Assembly: GCA_902767045.1 (NCBI GenBank)
Contig: CACXFT010000016.1
Span: forward strand, 40,202-104,201
Direction of reading: 5' to 3'
Length of the DNA stretch: 64,000 nt
Source: an uncultured Prevotellaceae bacterium
Lineage (GTDB): Bacteria; Bacteroidota; Bacteroidia; Bacteroidales; Bacteroidaceae
Part shown: positions 17,973 to 27,266 of the stretch, piece by piece
How positions within the stretch are numbered: the first letter of the stretch is position 1
Layout: each line of letters starts with the position of its first letter
Notes under the pieces: model-generated
The model's input: the letters and a program-made list of their open reading frames with translations, nothing else
Databases searched by the model: none
What the model was told of the DNA's origin: nothing
Position numbers and translations under genes: made by a program

Positions 17973-17995
17973 TTTTAGGTTCGTACATGCGGCAT
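17973..17995 (+). repeat. Partial copy of the TTTTAGGTTCGTACATG element
   Basis: TTTTAGGTTCGTACATG followed by CGGCAT, immediately after the DUF308 stop, matches the left arm of the long hairpin at 44442-44544 except for one base or so. It is a dispersed repeat in single-arm form. Confidence 0.7.
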
Positions 17996-18000
17996 ATATC

Positions 18001-18026
18001 AACCCCAAACGTTAGGTTTGGGTTTA
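18001..18026. terminator. Bidirectional terminator-like hairpin
   Basis: ACCCCAAAC-GTTAG-GTTTGGGTTT lies between the converging DUF308 and Ser/Gly-rich genes. The T tract is weak on both strands, so its efficiency is uncertain. Confidence 0.55.
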
Positions 18027-18036
18027 TCCTTCTCTC

Positions 18037-19197
18037 TCACCGACGCCCGCCGAAACTGTTGCCGTTGCTTCGGCTGCTGCCAGCACTGCGACTGCCGCCA
18101 CCAACCGAGCTGCCGCCACCGCGCGAAGCGCTTCCGAACGAGCTGGAACCACGACTGCTGCTGCCCATGCTGTGCAACGAGCTGCTGCCTATGCTTCGCG
18201 ACGAGCTGCTGCCTATGCTTCGCGACGAGCTGCTGCCCATGCTGCGAGTGCTGGACCCCATGCTTCTACTTGTGTTGCCAAAGCTGGTTGAGCCGGATGA
18301 AACGCTGCGGCTGCTGCCAGCCGACTGCCAGCGCGACGATGAAGAAGACCCTGAAGGAGTGAAGGTGTTGCGGGGCGAAGAAGTGTTGCCTGCGCGTGAC
18401 GAAGAGCCAAAGGCTCCGGAGCTGTTGCTGCCCGATGAAGTAGACGGGCGGGTGGCAGTGGTTCTGGTGCTGCTTTTAGTGCTGCCGAACCGTTCGCCGG
18501 CATTGTATACACCATCGTTACGGTTGGAGTTTTGAACACCACCGTTGCCAAAGCTTGCTCCGTTGCTGTTGTTCTGAATGCTGCGCTGCGGCATGCTGCC
18601 AAAGCTGCGGTTGCCATTGTTCTGCTGGTTGTAGCCGTTGTGGTTGCCCTCCATGTTGCGGTTGCCGCGCCCATAGTCGCCACGGTCGAAGCCGTTGCGC
18701 ATGCCGCGGTCGCTGGAGTAGTGGCGGTGCCCCCAGTCGCGCCCGTGATACCAGCTGCGGCCCCCGTTGTGGCGCCAGCTGTGACCGCCGCGGTAGACGG
18801 CATAGAAGTGAGGCCGGCCGAAATAGAAATAGCTGCGATGCGGATAGCGGGCATAGATGCCGAAGTGCCAATAGCCGGCGCTCCAGTAGAGCGGACGGTA
18901 GAAATAGGTGGCTTCAACAAAAGCCCGATACTGCCAGTCGAGCAGAATGTAGCTCAGGTCGAGGTTGCGGTGTTCCCAGTAGACTCCGTAGAGGTCGGCT
19001 TGCGAGTTCACACTAATCAGATAGTCGAGGTTGATTTCGTATGCAGCCTCGTATTGCTGTTCGGTGAGATTCAGTTCATACGCCATCTTGTCGGTGAGGA
19101 ACAGGGCCTGCTGACGAGCCTGTTCGTAGCTCATGGCGTTGGCATCTGCCACGGCAAAGGTGAGCAGAGCGGTGAGGGCGATGATTAACTTTTTCAT
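18037..19197 (-). CDS. Secreted Ser/Gly/Arg-rich low-complexity protein
   Basis: A 386-residue protein with a signal peptide (MKKLIIALTALLTFAVADANA). Residues about 22-130 form a helical, Tyr-rich domain (YEQARQQALFLTDKMAYELNLTEQQYEAAYEINLDYL). This is followed by a His/Tyr/Trp stretch and then about 200 residues of Ser, Gly, Arg and Asn low complexity, with SRSMGSS/SRSIGSS repeats near 300-350. The globular part resembles small periplasmic Bacteroidales proteins of unknown role; the tail is probably disordered and positively charged. The ATG at 19197 is chosen because the signal peptide follows it and a consensus promoter lies upstream. The long plus-strand frames opposite it are composition artefacts. 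Confidence 0.75.
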   Translation of the reverse strand: MKKLIIALTALLTFAVADANAMSYEQARQQALFLTDKMAYELNLTEQQYEAAYEINLDYLISVNSQADLYGVYWEHRNLDLSYILLDWQYRAFVEATYFYRPLYWSAGYWHFGIYARYPHRSYFYFGRPHFYAVYRGGHSWRHNGGRSWYHGRDWGHRHYSSDRGMRNGFDRGDYGRGNRNMEGNHNGYNQQNNGNRSFGSMPQRSIQNNSNGASFGNGGVQNSNRNDGVYNAGERFGSTKSSTRTTATRPSTSSGSNSSGAFGSSSRAGNTSSPRNTFTPSGSSSSSRWQSAGSSRSVSSGSTSFGNTSRSMGSSTRSMGSSSSRSIGSSSSRSIGSSSLHSMGSSSRGSSSFGSASRGGGSSVGGGSRSAGSSRSNGNSFGGRR

Positions 19198-19245
19198 ATT
19201 CGTTGTTGTTTTTTGTTGTTCGTAAATAGTGTTCTTTCGATGTTG

Positions 19246-19276
19246 CAAAGGTAAAACTATTTGCAGATGCTGCAAA
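19246..19276 (-). promoter_or_regulatory. Consensus promoter of the Ser/Gly-rich protein gene
   Basis: On the minus strand, TTTG (19276-19273), a 19-base spacer and TACCTTTG (19253-19246) match the Bacteroidota consensus exactly. The predicted leader is about 45 bases. Confidence 0.85.
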
Positions 19277-19382
19277 GGGAATTTCCCTACTTTGAAAGGG
19301 AAAAACCCTATGGTACAATATTATGCGCCCGCGTGCGTTATATATAATGTGGAAGTTGACGAGTTGACGGTTTTTTGATGTT

Positions 19383-20945
19383 ATGAAGAAGTTTATACTA
19401 TTGATGTGGCTGGCTGCCGGCATGCTGCCAGCTGCCGCGCAAGATTGGATAGAGAACGATAACCCTGGCCGGCTGGAGCTAGACCGGGGGCTCACCTATC
19501 ATGTTGAAACTCAGGCTTCGGCCTCGGAAGGGAAAACCCCGCTGTGGCTGAATGCCAACAAGCATGGCTTGAGCTCGCTGAAAGAGTGGAACGGCTATGT
19601 GCGTGCCGGGGTGGAACGACCCCTGCAACAAGATTCGGCCCGCCGCTGGGCGGTGGGTTATGGGGTAGACATGGTGGTGCCCACAGGCTACACCAGCAAG
19701 GTGGTGGTGCAGCAGGCCTACGGAGAAGTGCGCTGGCTGCATGGGCTGCTTTCGGTGGGTGCCAAGGAATATCCCATGGAACTGAAAAACAACCTTCTTT
19801 CCAGTGGTTCGCAAACACTGGGCATCAATGCCAGACCCGTGCCGCAGGTGAGAATAGCGTTGCCTGACTATTGGACACTGCCCTTTGCCAACGGCTGGCT
19901 GCATGTGAAAGGTCATGTTGCCTACGGCAAGATGACCGACCAGAACTGGCAACACGAGTTCACTCAGCGTCAGTCGAAATATGCCGACGGGGTGCTCTAT
20001 CACAGTAAGGCGGGCTATCTGAAGATTGGGAACGAAGATTTGTTTATACCTTTCTCAATAGAGTTAGGACTGGAAATGGCTTCGCAGTTCGGGGGCACTC
20101 CCTACGAGGTGCAGCCCGACAAAACCTTGCAGCCCCTGCAAACCGAAAGCTTTCTGAAAGGGGCGTGGCACGCTTTCTTCCCGGGCGGAGCCGATGCCGG
20201 AGAAACCCTCTACCAAAACGTGTCGGGCAATCAACTCGGGTCGTGGCTCATGCGGCTCAACTACGATGCCGAACGATGGAGGGCAAGCATCTATGTAGAC
20301 CGCTTCTTTGAAGACCACTCGGCCATGCTCTTCGTAGACTACGATGGTTATGGCGAAGGCGACGAGTGGCAGAAGAAGAAGAAACGGCGCTACTTCTTCT
20401 ACGACCTCACCGACTGGATGGTGGGTGCCGAACTGAACCTCAAGCAGGGAACATGGCTGCGCGATGTGGTGGTGGAGTTTCTGCACACCAAATATCAGAG
20501 CGGACCGGTGTATCACGACCACACACCGCTCATTGCCGACCACTTGGGGGGCAACGACAACTACTACAACCACTACATCTACACCGGCTGGCAGCATTGG
20601 GGGCAGGTGATGGGCAATCCGCTCTACCGTTCGCCCATCTACAACACCGACGGACGCATAGAGGTGGAGAACAACCGCTTTATGGCACTGCACATAGGCT
20701 TCGACGGGCAACCCACCGAACGACTCTCTTACCGCGTGTTGGCTTCGTGGCAAGACGGGCTGGGCAGTTACGACATTCCCTTCCTGGAAAAACGCCACAA
20801 CACCAGCTTCATGGTTGAGAGTGGCTATGCCTTCAACCACGGCTGGCACCTAAGTGCAGCCTATGGCATGGACTTCGGCAGCATTCTTGGACATAACTAT
20901 GGAGGGCAGCTGACCATTTCAAAGCGCGGACTGCTGGGGAAATAG
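19383..20945 (+). CDS. Capsule assembly Wzi family outer-membrane protein
   Basis: A 520-residue protein with a signal peptide (MKKFILLMWLAAGMLPAAAQ). It is rich in alternating aromatic/polar beta strands, and LWLNANKHGLSSLKEWNGYVRAGVERPL resembles the start of the Wzi-type beta-barrel in Bacteroidetes. Wzi proteins sit in the outer membrane and help retain or assemble capsular polysaccharide. It is encoded just outside and opposite to the exopolysaccharide operon (21.5-34.6 kb), which fits that role. The C-terminal strand HNYGGQLTISKRGLLGK fits a barrel end. Confidence 0.82.
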   Translation: MKKFILLMWLAAGMLPAAAQDWIENDNPGRLELDRGLTYHVETQASASEGKTPLWLNANKHGLSSLKEWNGYVRAGVERPLQQDSARRWAVGYGVDMVVPTGYTSKVVVQQAYGEVRWLHGLLSVGAKEYPMELKNNLLSSGSQTLGINARPVPQVRIALPDYWTLPFANGWLHVKGHVAYGKMTDQNWQHEFTQRQSKYADGVLYHSKAGYLKIGNEDLFIPFSIELGLEMASQFGGTPYEVQPDKTLQPLQTESFLKGAWHAFFPGGADAGETLYQNVSGNQLGSWLMRLNYDAERWRASIYVDRFFEDHSAMLFVDYDGYGEGDEWQKKKKRRYFFYDLTDWMVGAELNLKQGTWLRDVVVEFLHTKYQSGPVYHDHTPLIADHLGGNDNYYNHYIYTGWQHWGQVMGNPLYRSPIYNTDGRIEVENNRFMALHIGFDGQPTERLSYRVLASWQDGLGSYDIPFLEKRHNTSFMVESGYAFNHGWHLSAAYGMDFGSILGHNYGGQLTISKRGLLGK

Positions 20946-21014
20946 ACATAATAACATATTATCATAGACATAAGTCGCGACAAGCGTAATGGACTTCATA
21001 AACCTATTTAGCAG

Positions 21015-21473
21015 ATGACAAAAAGAAATATGAGACCTTTCAAGCTAATGGTTGCTTTAGCAGCACTGATGGCACTATCATCCTGCGAGCTGGAAACATC
21101 GGGCAACGGCAGTCTCGACGGGTTCTGGCACATGGAGCGCGTTGACACATTGGAAACGGGAGGAGTGAATAACCTCTCGCAGGATTATTTCTTTTGGGCT
21201 TTCCAGCATAAGCTGCTCTCGGTGAGCCATAAGAAATGGGAACATCCTGAAGTGCTGTTCCGCTTCAGCCACCAGGCCGACAGTCTGTTCGTGAGCAATC
21301 CTATCATCTCAGACCGTATGATAGGCGACAAAGTGGTTGACAGCGACAGCCTTTTCGTGATAGCCCCTTACGGCATCAATGCACAAGAAGAACGTTTCCG
21401 GGTGGAAACGCTCAACTCAAGCCGAATGGTTTTGAATAATGGAAAACTGCGGTTGAGCTTCAAGAAATTTTGA
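21015..21473 (+). CDS. Small lipoprotein, lipocalin-like
   Basis: A 152-residue lipoprotein with lipobox LSSC (Cys24) after a hydrophobic segment. The mature part has the pattern of Bacteroidales lipocalin-like lipoproteins: a GFWHMERVDTL first strand, then beta-rich sequence to MVLNNGKLRLSFKKF. Its ligand is unknown. It follows wzi by 69 bases and could be co-transcribed with it, perhaps as a surface partner. Its last 14 bases overlap the converging wecA-like gene. Confidence 0.7.
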   Translation: MTKRNMRPFKLMVALAALMALSSCELETSGNGSLDGFWHMERVDTLETGGVNNLSQDYFFWAFQHKLLSVSHKKWEHPEVLFRFSHQADSLFVSNPIISDRMIGDKVVDSDSLFVIAPYGINAQEERFRVETLNSSRMVLNNGKLRLSFKKF

Positions 21474-22563
21474 GAAGCTCGCGACGGTGAATAACCACAT
21501 CGAGCATCAGATGGAACACCATGAAGATGATGACATCTGTTACAACGATGTAAGTGATGTCGAAATCGGCCAGCACCACCAAGTTGAGCACCATATAGCA
21601 AATTTCAAACGACAGGATGGTGATGAGTGCCTGATGTTGGTTCATGCCAGCTGCCAGCAGCTTGTGGTGGATGTGGTTCTTGTCGGCTTCGAAAATACCC
21701 CGATGAAGGCGGATGCGCTTGAGAATGACGCGCACCACATCGAACGTGGGAATGATGAGCAGCGTGTAGGAGAGCAACAGCCCGTCTTGGCGGAAAGGCA
21801 TCACCCGTGGGTTATCCATGACAAACTTCACCACCAGGAAGGCCAGAATGAAACCTAAGGTGAGGCTCCCCGAGTCGCCCATGAAAATCTTCGTGTTCTT
21901 TTCGGGTTTTCCAAACAGATTGTAATACATGAAAGGCACCAGCACACCCATCAGTCCGGCTATCAGAATGCAGTATACCCACACGCTCTCGCGGGCAAAA
22001 CAATAGAGAAAGCCGCTCAGCGAGATGAAGGTTAATCCGCTCGAAAGCCCGTCGATACCGTCGATGAGGTTGATGGCATTATCGATGAACACAATGATGA
22101 ACACCGTGAGTGGAGCCCCCACCCAGAAAGGAACCTCGTGTATGCCGAACAGACCATAGAAATTATTCAGGTAGAGCCCCGAAATGGGCAACAGCGATGC
22201 GGCCACCACCTGCGCAATGAATTTGGTGCGCGGCCGCAGCTCAGCAATGTCGTCGATGAGTCCGGTAGCATAAACAATGAGCAGGCTGAAAAGGAACATC
22301 AGCGTCCAGGGGTTGGCCGAAATCTTCTGCTCGCCAGTAACACGGCCAAACACGGCAAGTGCTATCAACAAGGCCAGCAGCATGCTTGGCAGAAAGCACA
22401 CACCGCCCAGTCGGGGTATGGCATTGCTGTGCACCTTGCGTTGGTTGGGAACGTCGTAGATATGGTGTTTCTTGCAAAAGTCTATGACTGAAGGAATGAG
22501 CACAAAGCCACTGACTGCGCTCACAAGAAAAGCTACCAATATGTATATGAAATAGTTTGGCAT
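21460..22563 (-). CDS. wecA: Undecaprenyl-phosphate sugar-1-phosphate transferase (WecA/MraY family)
   Basis: A 367-residue integral membrane enzyme with about 11 helices. It carries the aspartate motifs DDIAELRPRTKF and DNAINLIDGIDGLSSG and a distal HIHHKLLAAG motif, which together define the polyisoprenyl-phosphate GlcNAc/hexose-1-phosphate transferases. It would prime the lipid-linked repeat unit of the exopolysaccharide at the cytoplasmic face. It is the last gene of the minus-strand operon and overlaps the 3' end of the lipoprotein gene on the other strand. The exact sugar is not deducible. Confidence 0.9.
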   Translation of the reverse strand: MPNYFIYILVAFLVSAVSGFVLIPSVIDFCKKHHIYDVPNQRKVHSNAIPRLGGVCFLPSMLLALLIALAVFGRVTGEQKISANPWTLMFLFSLLIVYATGLIDDIAELRPRTKFIAQVVAASLLPISGLYLNNFYGLFGIHEVPFWVGAPLTVFIIVFIDNAINLIDGIDGLSSGLTFISLSGFLYCFARESVWVYCILIAGLMGVLVPFMYYNLFGKPEKNTKIFMGDSGSLTLGFILAFLVVKFVMDNPRVMPFRQDGLLLSYTLLIIPTFDVVRVILKRIRLHRGIFEADKNHIHHKLLAAGMNQHQALITILSFEICYMVLNLVVLADFDITYIVVTDVIIFMVFHLMLDVVIHRRELLKIS

Positions 22564-22618
22564 GTTGTTTATTTTAATAACGTGCCAATCTACAATATAT
22601 TATGCTTTGAGCTTAGTT

Positions 22619-23788
22619 TTACCGAAAATCTTCGTATCCGGCGAGCATGCTGTTCCAGCTGTAATGGTGAGAAACCATGTTGTAGCCTTCCCGGGCCATC
22701 GACTGGCGAAGGTTGCTGTTGGTCATCAGTTGCAGACAGGCTTGGGCAAAGTCTCGTGCTTCGTTGCGAATCAGGCAGTTCTCGCCATCTTGCAGTTCGG
22801 GAATGGCTTGGGCAATGAGCGGAGTTAGCACCACCGGCAGGCGTGTGCCCATGGCCACCAACACTTTGTTTTGTATGCCGGCTGCCACATTCACCGGTGC
22901 CACCGCTATGCACGAATCGCCAATGGCAGCTGCCAGGTTGTCTACAAACCCGGTAACGAACACGTTCTGTTGGTTGTCGAGTTCTTGGATGTGGCGTGGC
23001 GGTTGGGCACCCACAATGTAGAAGCGTGCATGGGGTTGCTGTTTCAGGATGATGGGGAAGATGTTGTTCACGAAGTGCAGAACGGCATCTTGGTTCTGCA
23101 AGGTGCGCATGTTGCCCACAAAGCAAATTTTGTTGGGGTTGTAGGTGGTGTGTGGGTTGGGTTGGCAAACTACTCCGTTGGTGTGCAGGTGCAGCGATGC
23201 ACCATTGCCATTGGCGTTTTGGCGCAGGTAGTCGATGTCGGCCTGCGATACCAGCACCACCTTGGGAAAGCGGTTCACGATGTGGCATTCGTGCTGTTTG
23301 ATGAGTGTTTTCTCTATGCTGTAGATGAGGCGCTTGAGCCAGCTGCCCTTGGCACCGGCCGAAAGGGTATAGGTTTTCGAGAGTGCATCGGTCATTTCTA
23401 TGATCGACCTGTCTTCGAGATGGGCTTTCTCTAAGAACGATGCCATGCGAGCCAGGTGAGCGATGAAGAGCTGGGGCTGTTCTTTGTTCACCACCTGCCT
23501 GAACAGTTTCAAGAAACCCGGCGAGTAGTAGTAGCCCGCCTGAATGGGTCGTCGGGTGAGCATGAAGAACAACGCGTAGAAGAACGAGTTCAGCGGTTTG
23601 CGCCTGATGGTGTAGATGCGGTTGTAGATGGTGCGGGCCTGTTCGGTGTTGGGTTTCTCATCGTAGTACGAAACGAGCACCAGTTCGTGCCCTTGGCTTT
23701 TCAGGTAGCGTGCAATATTGTTGATGCGCAGCACATCGCCACCATTCTCGGGCATGGGAAAGCGGGGGGTGAGTATGCAGATTTTCAT
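22619..23788 (-). CDS. Glycosyltransferase, GT4-like
   Basis: A 389-residue GT-B enzyme starting MKICILTPRFPMPENGGDVLRINNIARYL, typical of GT4 N-terminal domains. The C-terminal half has CFVGNMRTLQNQDAVLHFV and VAPVNVAAGIQNKVLVAMGTRLPVV, the region that binds the nucleotide sugar. It would transfer one sugar of the exopolysaccharide unit in the cytosol. A longer upstream frame exists, but it overlaps the next gene antiparallel to good sequence, so the ATG at 23788 is preferred. Confidence 0.87.
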   Translation of the reverse strand: MKICILTPRFPMPENGGDVLRINNIARYLKSQGHELVLVSYYDEKPNTEQARTIYNRIYTIRRKPLNSFFYALFFMLTRRPIQAGYYYSPGFLKLFRQVVNKEQPQLFIAHLARMASFLEKAHLEDRSIIEMTDALSKTYTLSAGAKGSWLKRLIYSIEKTLIKQHECHIVNRFPKVVLVSQADIDYLRQNANGNGASLHLHTNGVVCQPNPHTTYNPNKICFVGNMRTLQNQDAVLHFVNNIFPIILKQQPHARFYIVGAQPPRHIQELDNQQNVFVTGFVDNLAAAIGDSCIAVAPVNVAAGIQNKVLVAMGTRLPVVLTPLIAQAIPELQDGENCLIRNEARDFAQACLQLMTNSNLRQSMAREGYNMVSHHYSWNSMLAGYEDFR

Positions 23789-23810
23789 TGATGGATAAGC
23801 TTTGTTGTTT

Positions 23811-24905
23811 TTAGTTGAATACCTGTCGGAACACTTTGAGCGAAGCCTCTTCGGAGTAGAACTGTTCGTAGGTGTTGCGGGCGTATGTGTTGTGGCGTGG
23901 TATAGGTGCCTGTGCATATTGGTTGATGTGGTTGATGAAGTCGTCGGCCGTGCGGCAGCATCCCCCCACGCGGTTGGTATCGATGTCGTAGCCCTCAAAC
24001 GCTTCGGTGGTGCCCAGGATGTTTTTGCCATACATGAGCGACTCGCATGTTTTCACCTTCATGCCGCTTCCTGCAAAGATGGGCAGAATCATAAAGTCGG
24101 CTTCAAGGAAGAATGGAGCCAGGTTGGGTGCGTTGCTCACAATCTCTATGTTATTGAAGCAGTCATCTTTTTCTTTCAGCCGGCTCATCTCCCTGCCCAC
24201 AATCTTCAGTTCAATGTTCACATGGGGCAGCACTTGTTTCACAAACCAGGTGATGCCCTCTACATTGGCGGCGAAATAGCTGCCCAAGAACAGGCACAGC
24301 GGTTTGCGGCGTGTCATGGTTGTTGTATCGAACACTGTGTGCGAGCATTTGTCGGGCAGGGCAATGGGCACTATCATGTGGGCACTGCGCCCATACATCT
24401 GTTGCAGCATGTTACTGTCGCGTTTGTTCAGTGTGAGCACGCGGTCGGCATAGCGGCAGCAGTAGCCATCGTTACGGCGGGCGCAGTCAATAATGATGTT
24501 GCGGAAGTGAAGATGCTTTGGCAGGGCAGCATCGTAGTAGAGACTTTCCACATTGTGAAAGTGTGCAACAATGGTTCCTTGGTATCCGTTTTTCTTCAGC
24601 TCTTTGGCAATGATTCCGAAGATGCTGGTGCTGATGAAAACATAGTCGTAGGCATGAGCCATTTTAACAATGCGCCTCACCTTCCAGGGAAGCAGTCCGT
24701 TGAAATAGCCGAAGGGAAAGCAAAGCGCCGATGCCAGCAGGTTGAAGAGGCTTCGGCGTTTGCTTTCGTCGTGGATGTAGATGGCATCTACGTTCTCTTT
24801 GCCTAGCATGTTCTGTGCCATGGTGAGGTTGCGCAGGTTGGCCATGCCGCCTCCGTCAAGCACGCTGTTGTATTTCTTGAAAGTGATGTATAGTGCCCGT
24901 TTCAT
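23811..24905 (-). CDS. Glycosyltransferase, GT4-like
   Basis: A 364-residue protein, MKRALYITFKKYNSVLDGGGMANLRNL, with the GT-B fold pattern. It has an N-terminal Rossmann half with VAHFHNVESLYYDA and a C-terminal half with CLFLGSYFAANVEGITWFV and LPIFAGSGMKVKTCESLMYGKNILGTTEAFEGYD, the donor-binding segment with Glu. It probably adds a further sugar to the repeat unit; acceptor and donor are unknown. Spacing to its neighbours is about 22 bases on both sides, consistent with one operon. Confidence 0.87.
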   Translation of the reverse strand: MKRALYITFKKYNSVLDGGGMANLRNLTMAQNMLGKENVDAIYIHDESKRRSLFNLLASALCFPFGYFNGLLPWKVRRIVKMAHAYDYVFISTSIFGIIAKELKKNGYQGTIVAHFHNVESLYYDAALPKHLHFRNIIIDCARRNDGYCCRYADRVLTLNKRDSNMLQQMYGRSAHMIVPIALPDKCSHTVFDTTTMTRRKPLCLFLGSYFAANVEGITWFVKQVLPHVNIELKIVGREMSRLKEKDDCFNNIEIVSNAPNLAPFFLEADFMILPIFAGSGMKVKTCESLMYGKNILGTTEAFEGYDIDTNRVGGCCRTADDFINHINQYAQAPIPRHNTYARNTYEQFYSEEASLKVFRQVFN

Positions 24906-24927
24906 TGTTTATCAGGAAAAAGAGTTG

Positions 24928-26082
24928 TTATTCGCTGATGGCTTCTTTGATGGCATTCAGCCAGCCGTGGCCAAACTGCTCGTCGGGTTCCACATAGTTG
25001 CCCTCGCCCCATTCGTTCCACGATTTCAAAACAATAATCTGGTGTTCGGGTTGCTTGTGGCTCACCATGCTGAGTGCTTGCTGAATGTGTGTTTTAAACG
25101 TTTCGGGTGTTGCACCGGTGTAGATTCCGTCCCAGGCGGTGGCACGCGGACTGCGGTCCCAGTTGGGCATGATGGTGGGGAACACGTTCTCCCATCGGTC
25201 TTCGGGGGCGAAGAAGCCTTTCACCGTGCGGGCATAATCGTATGAAACGCCAACTGGTATCCCCGCCTTGCGCAGAATGGTTTTCATCAGGTCGCGGTAT
25301 TTGCCGCTGCTGAGCATTTCTCCTCTGCGCCTACCGAAGGAGTTCACTGCATCGAAGCCCATGTTGAGCACCTGCTTGAAGAGTTGGGCACTGCTTTCCA
25401 GGTTGGGCAAAGCACGCTTGGTGGTGCCGTCGGCCTGCAGCTTGAAGGTGAGGGTGGAGTCGCAGGTACCCACGAAATAGATGCCTTTCAGTCCGTTCTG
25501 CACGGCCAGGCGCTGCCAGGTTTCTATCCATGCTTTCACGCGGGTGTGCCCCCAGGGGTTGTAGAGCATGAAGAGGGGTTTACCGTCGACGGTGATGTAG
25601 CGGGGGTCGCGGAAAGCCGGCAGCAGCGAGTTGAAGTGGGCAATATCGTCTTCTTCGCCGGGGTAGGTCTGTTCAATGAGCATCGAGTTCGACTGCATGT
25701 TCGACTTCCGGTTCCATGTTTTGTTGCTCCACGAGTGGTTGGCCCAACAGATGCAGAAGGGAAAATCGGGTTTGCCACTTGCCACCACCTCGTTGAAAGG
25801 TCGCTCAAGCAGTTGTTTGCCGCCAAACCAATAGTGGTAGTAGCAGAAACCCTCGATGCTGGCTTCGCGTGCCAGCCGGGCCTGCGCCTCGCGCGTTTCG
25901 GGAAGCCGGAGGTCGTAGAAGCCTAAGTCGGCCGGCAGCTTTGGCTGCACATGTCCTTTGAACAGTGGGCGGGCTTTCACCACATTGGTCCACTCGGTGA
26001 ATCCCGGTCCCCACCAGCGGTCGTTCTCGGGTATGGGGTGGAACTGCGGAAGGTATAGTGCAATGATTCTTGGCTTGCTCAT
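24928..26082 (-). CDS. WbsX-like protein (GH99-like domain) of polysaccharide synthesis
   Basis: A 384-residue protein starting RIIALYLPQFHPIPENDRWWGPGFTEWTNVVKARPLF, the hallmark of the WbsX family found in O-antigen and capsule clusters. The barrel is related to GH99 endo-alpha-mannosidases, with EGFCYYHYWFGGKQLLERPF and ILKSWNEWGEGNYVEPDEQFGHGWL carrying the conserved acidic residues. Whether members transfer or trim sugars is not settled. It overlaps the upstream pyruvyl transferase gene by four bases (ATGA). Confidence 0.87.
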   Translation of the reverse strand: MSKPRIIALYLPQFHPIPENDRWWGPGFTEWTNVVKARPLFKGHVQPKLPADLGFYDLRLPETREAQARLAREASIEGFCYYHYWFGGKQLLERPFNEVVASGKPDFPFCICWANHSWSNKTWNRKSNMQSNSMLIEQTYPGEEDDIAHFNSLLPAFRDPRYITVDGKPLFMLYNPWGHTRVKAWIETWQRLAVQNGLKGIYFVGTCDSTLTFKLQADGTTKRALPNLESSAQLFKQVLNMGFDAVNSFGRRRGEMLSSGKYRDLMKTILRKAGIPVGVSYDYARTVKGFFAPEDRWENVFPTIMPNWDRSPRATAWDGIYTGATPETFKTHIQQALSMVSHKQPEHQIIVLKSWNEWGEGNYVEPDEQFGHGWLNAIKEAISE

Positions 26083-27266
26083 AGTGAAGATGTATTGAGT
26101 GATTGTAGCTGTTGGCGTATGGAATAGGTGCTTTGCTTGTAGGCAGGCATGATGGCAGCAAGGTGCTTACGGATGTCTTTTTCGTGTGCGGTAAGATAGT
26201 TGAACGAGTCGATAAGTGCTTCGGGGGTGAAGTTCTTGCTGTCTACCACCAGTTGGGAGTCGAGTTGCAAGTCTTTGGCTATGCCTCTCGACTTGATGGA
26301 ATAGCCCAACGCAATGGTGGGCACGCACATCGAATAGGCAGAGATAACCGCATGGGTTCGGGCACCTATAAACAGGGCACACTTGGAGATGATATAGCGA
26401 ATGTTGCAGTAGTTCAGTTGGTTGATGTTGAGACAGCTGATGCGGCTGCTGTTGGCAAACTGTTCCTTCAGGGTGCAGTTGATTTCTCTGTCGTCTTGGT
26501 TGATGTTTCCATCGTTCCACGTTACATGCGGAACAAGCAGCACATGCAGGTTGGTGGTGTTCAGGATATGCTCAATAAGGGCCACCACCTCTTTTCCAAA
26601 GCGGCTGTTGAGTGCTGTGCCGCCCATTACATAGTTGCTGATGTTGAGGCCTACAACGCGCTGCCCTTGTTGAAGACAGGTGGGTAGCGGACATTTTTCG
26701 GCGGGAAGAATGAAAGCAGGGTCTGGGCACAGGCACAGCTTTTGAAGTCCAAGTTGTTGGAAAAAATCGTAGGTGAGCGATTCACGGGCATAAACAAGCG
26801 AAAAGCGGAAGAGCGTGTCGCGCTTGGCCTGGGTTAGATTGTCGGGTCCCATCGAGCAGCCCCACAGCACGGTTTTCACGCCGTGGCGGTGAAGGTAGTT
26901 GTTGGTGTAGATAACCTCGTTGTCGTCGTAGCACATCATGTCGCCGCCGGTAGAGAGCATGATGTCGCCCGGTTGGATGAGGCTCAGGAAGTGGCGGTAA
27001 GGGTACAGCTGTCGCCATTCCATGGTTTGTTGGGTCCTCAGCAGTTTGTTGATGAACCCTAATGAACGGTCAACTATGTAGGAACCCCTCACTGCCGGCA
27101 TCAGGGTAACATATTGGTCCACCCCTAAGCGGGTGTCGAGCTGTATGTCGCGGCACCGTCCAATCAGGTTCTCTTTCGGTTCGCCCAGCAGCATGGCCGA
27201 ACCTTTGGCAATGGCTTCGCATCCACGGTTGCCGCCATCGAGATGTATGGGGAAATAATATTTCAT
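26079..27266 (-). CDS. Polysaccharide pyruvyl transferase family protein
   Basis: A 395-residue cytosolic protein with MKYYFPIHLDGGNRGCEAIAKG at the start and GDIMLSTGGDMMCYDD, VLWGCSMGPDN and SKCALFIGARTHAVISAYSMCVPTIALGYS further on, the pattern of the PS_pyruv_trans family. Such enzymes move pyruvate from phosphoenolpyruvate to a sugar, giving an acidic ketal on the polymer. The ATG at 27266 overlaps the upstream polymerase gene by four bases. A longer frame upstream is antisense-like and rejected. Confidence 0.85.
   Translation of the reverse strand: MKYYFPIHLDGGNRGCEAIAKGSAMLLGEPKENLIGRCRDIQLDTRLGVDQYVTLMPAVRGSYIVDRSLGFINKLLRTQQTMEWRQLYPYRHFLSLIQPGDIMLSTGGDMMCYDDNEVIYTNNYLHRHGVKTVLWGCSMGPDNLTQAKRDTLFRFSLVYARESLTYDFFQQLGLQKLCLCPDPAFILPAEKCPLPTCLQQGQRVVGLNISNYVMGGTALNSRFGKEVVALIEHILNTTNLHVLLVPHVTWNDGNINQDDREINCTLKEQFANSSRISCLNINQLNYCNIRYIISKCALFIGARTHAVISAYSMCVPTIALGYSIKSRGIAKDLQLDSQLVVDSKNFTPEALIDSFNYLTAHEKDIRKHLAAIMPAYKQSTYSIRQQLQSLNTSSL

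Noticed and set aside
18532-19188. Long Ala/Val-rich plus-strand frames opposite the Ser/Gly-rich gene
   Set aside because: Typical composition shadow of a low-complexity gene; the minus-strand frame has a promoter and a signal peptide.
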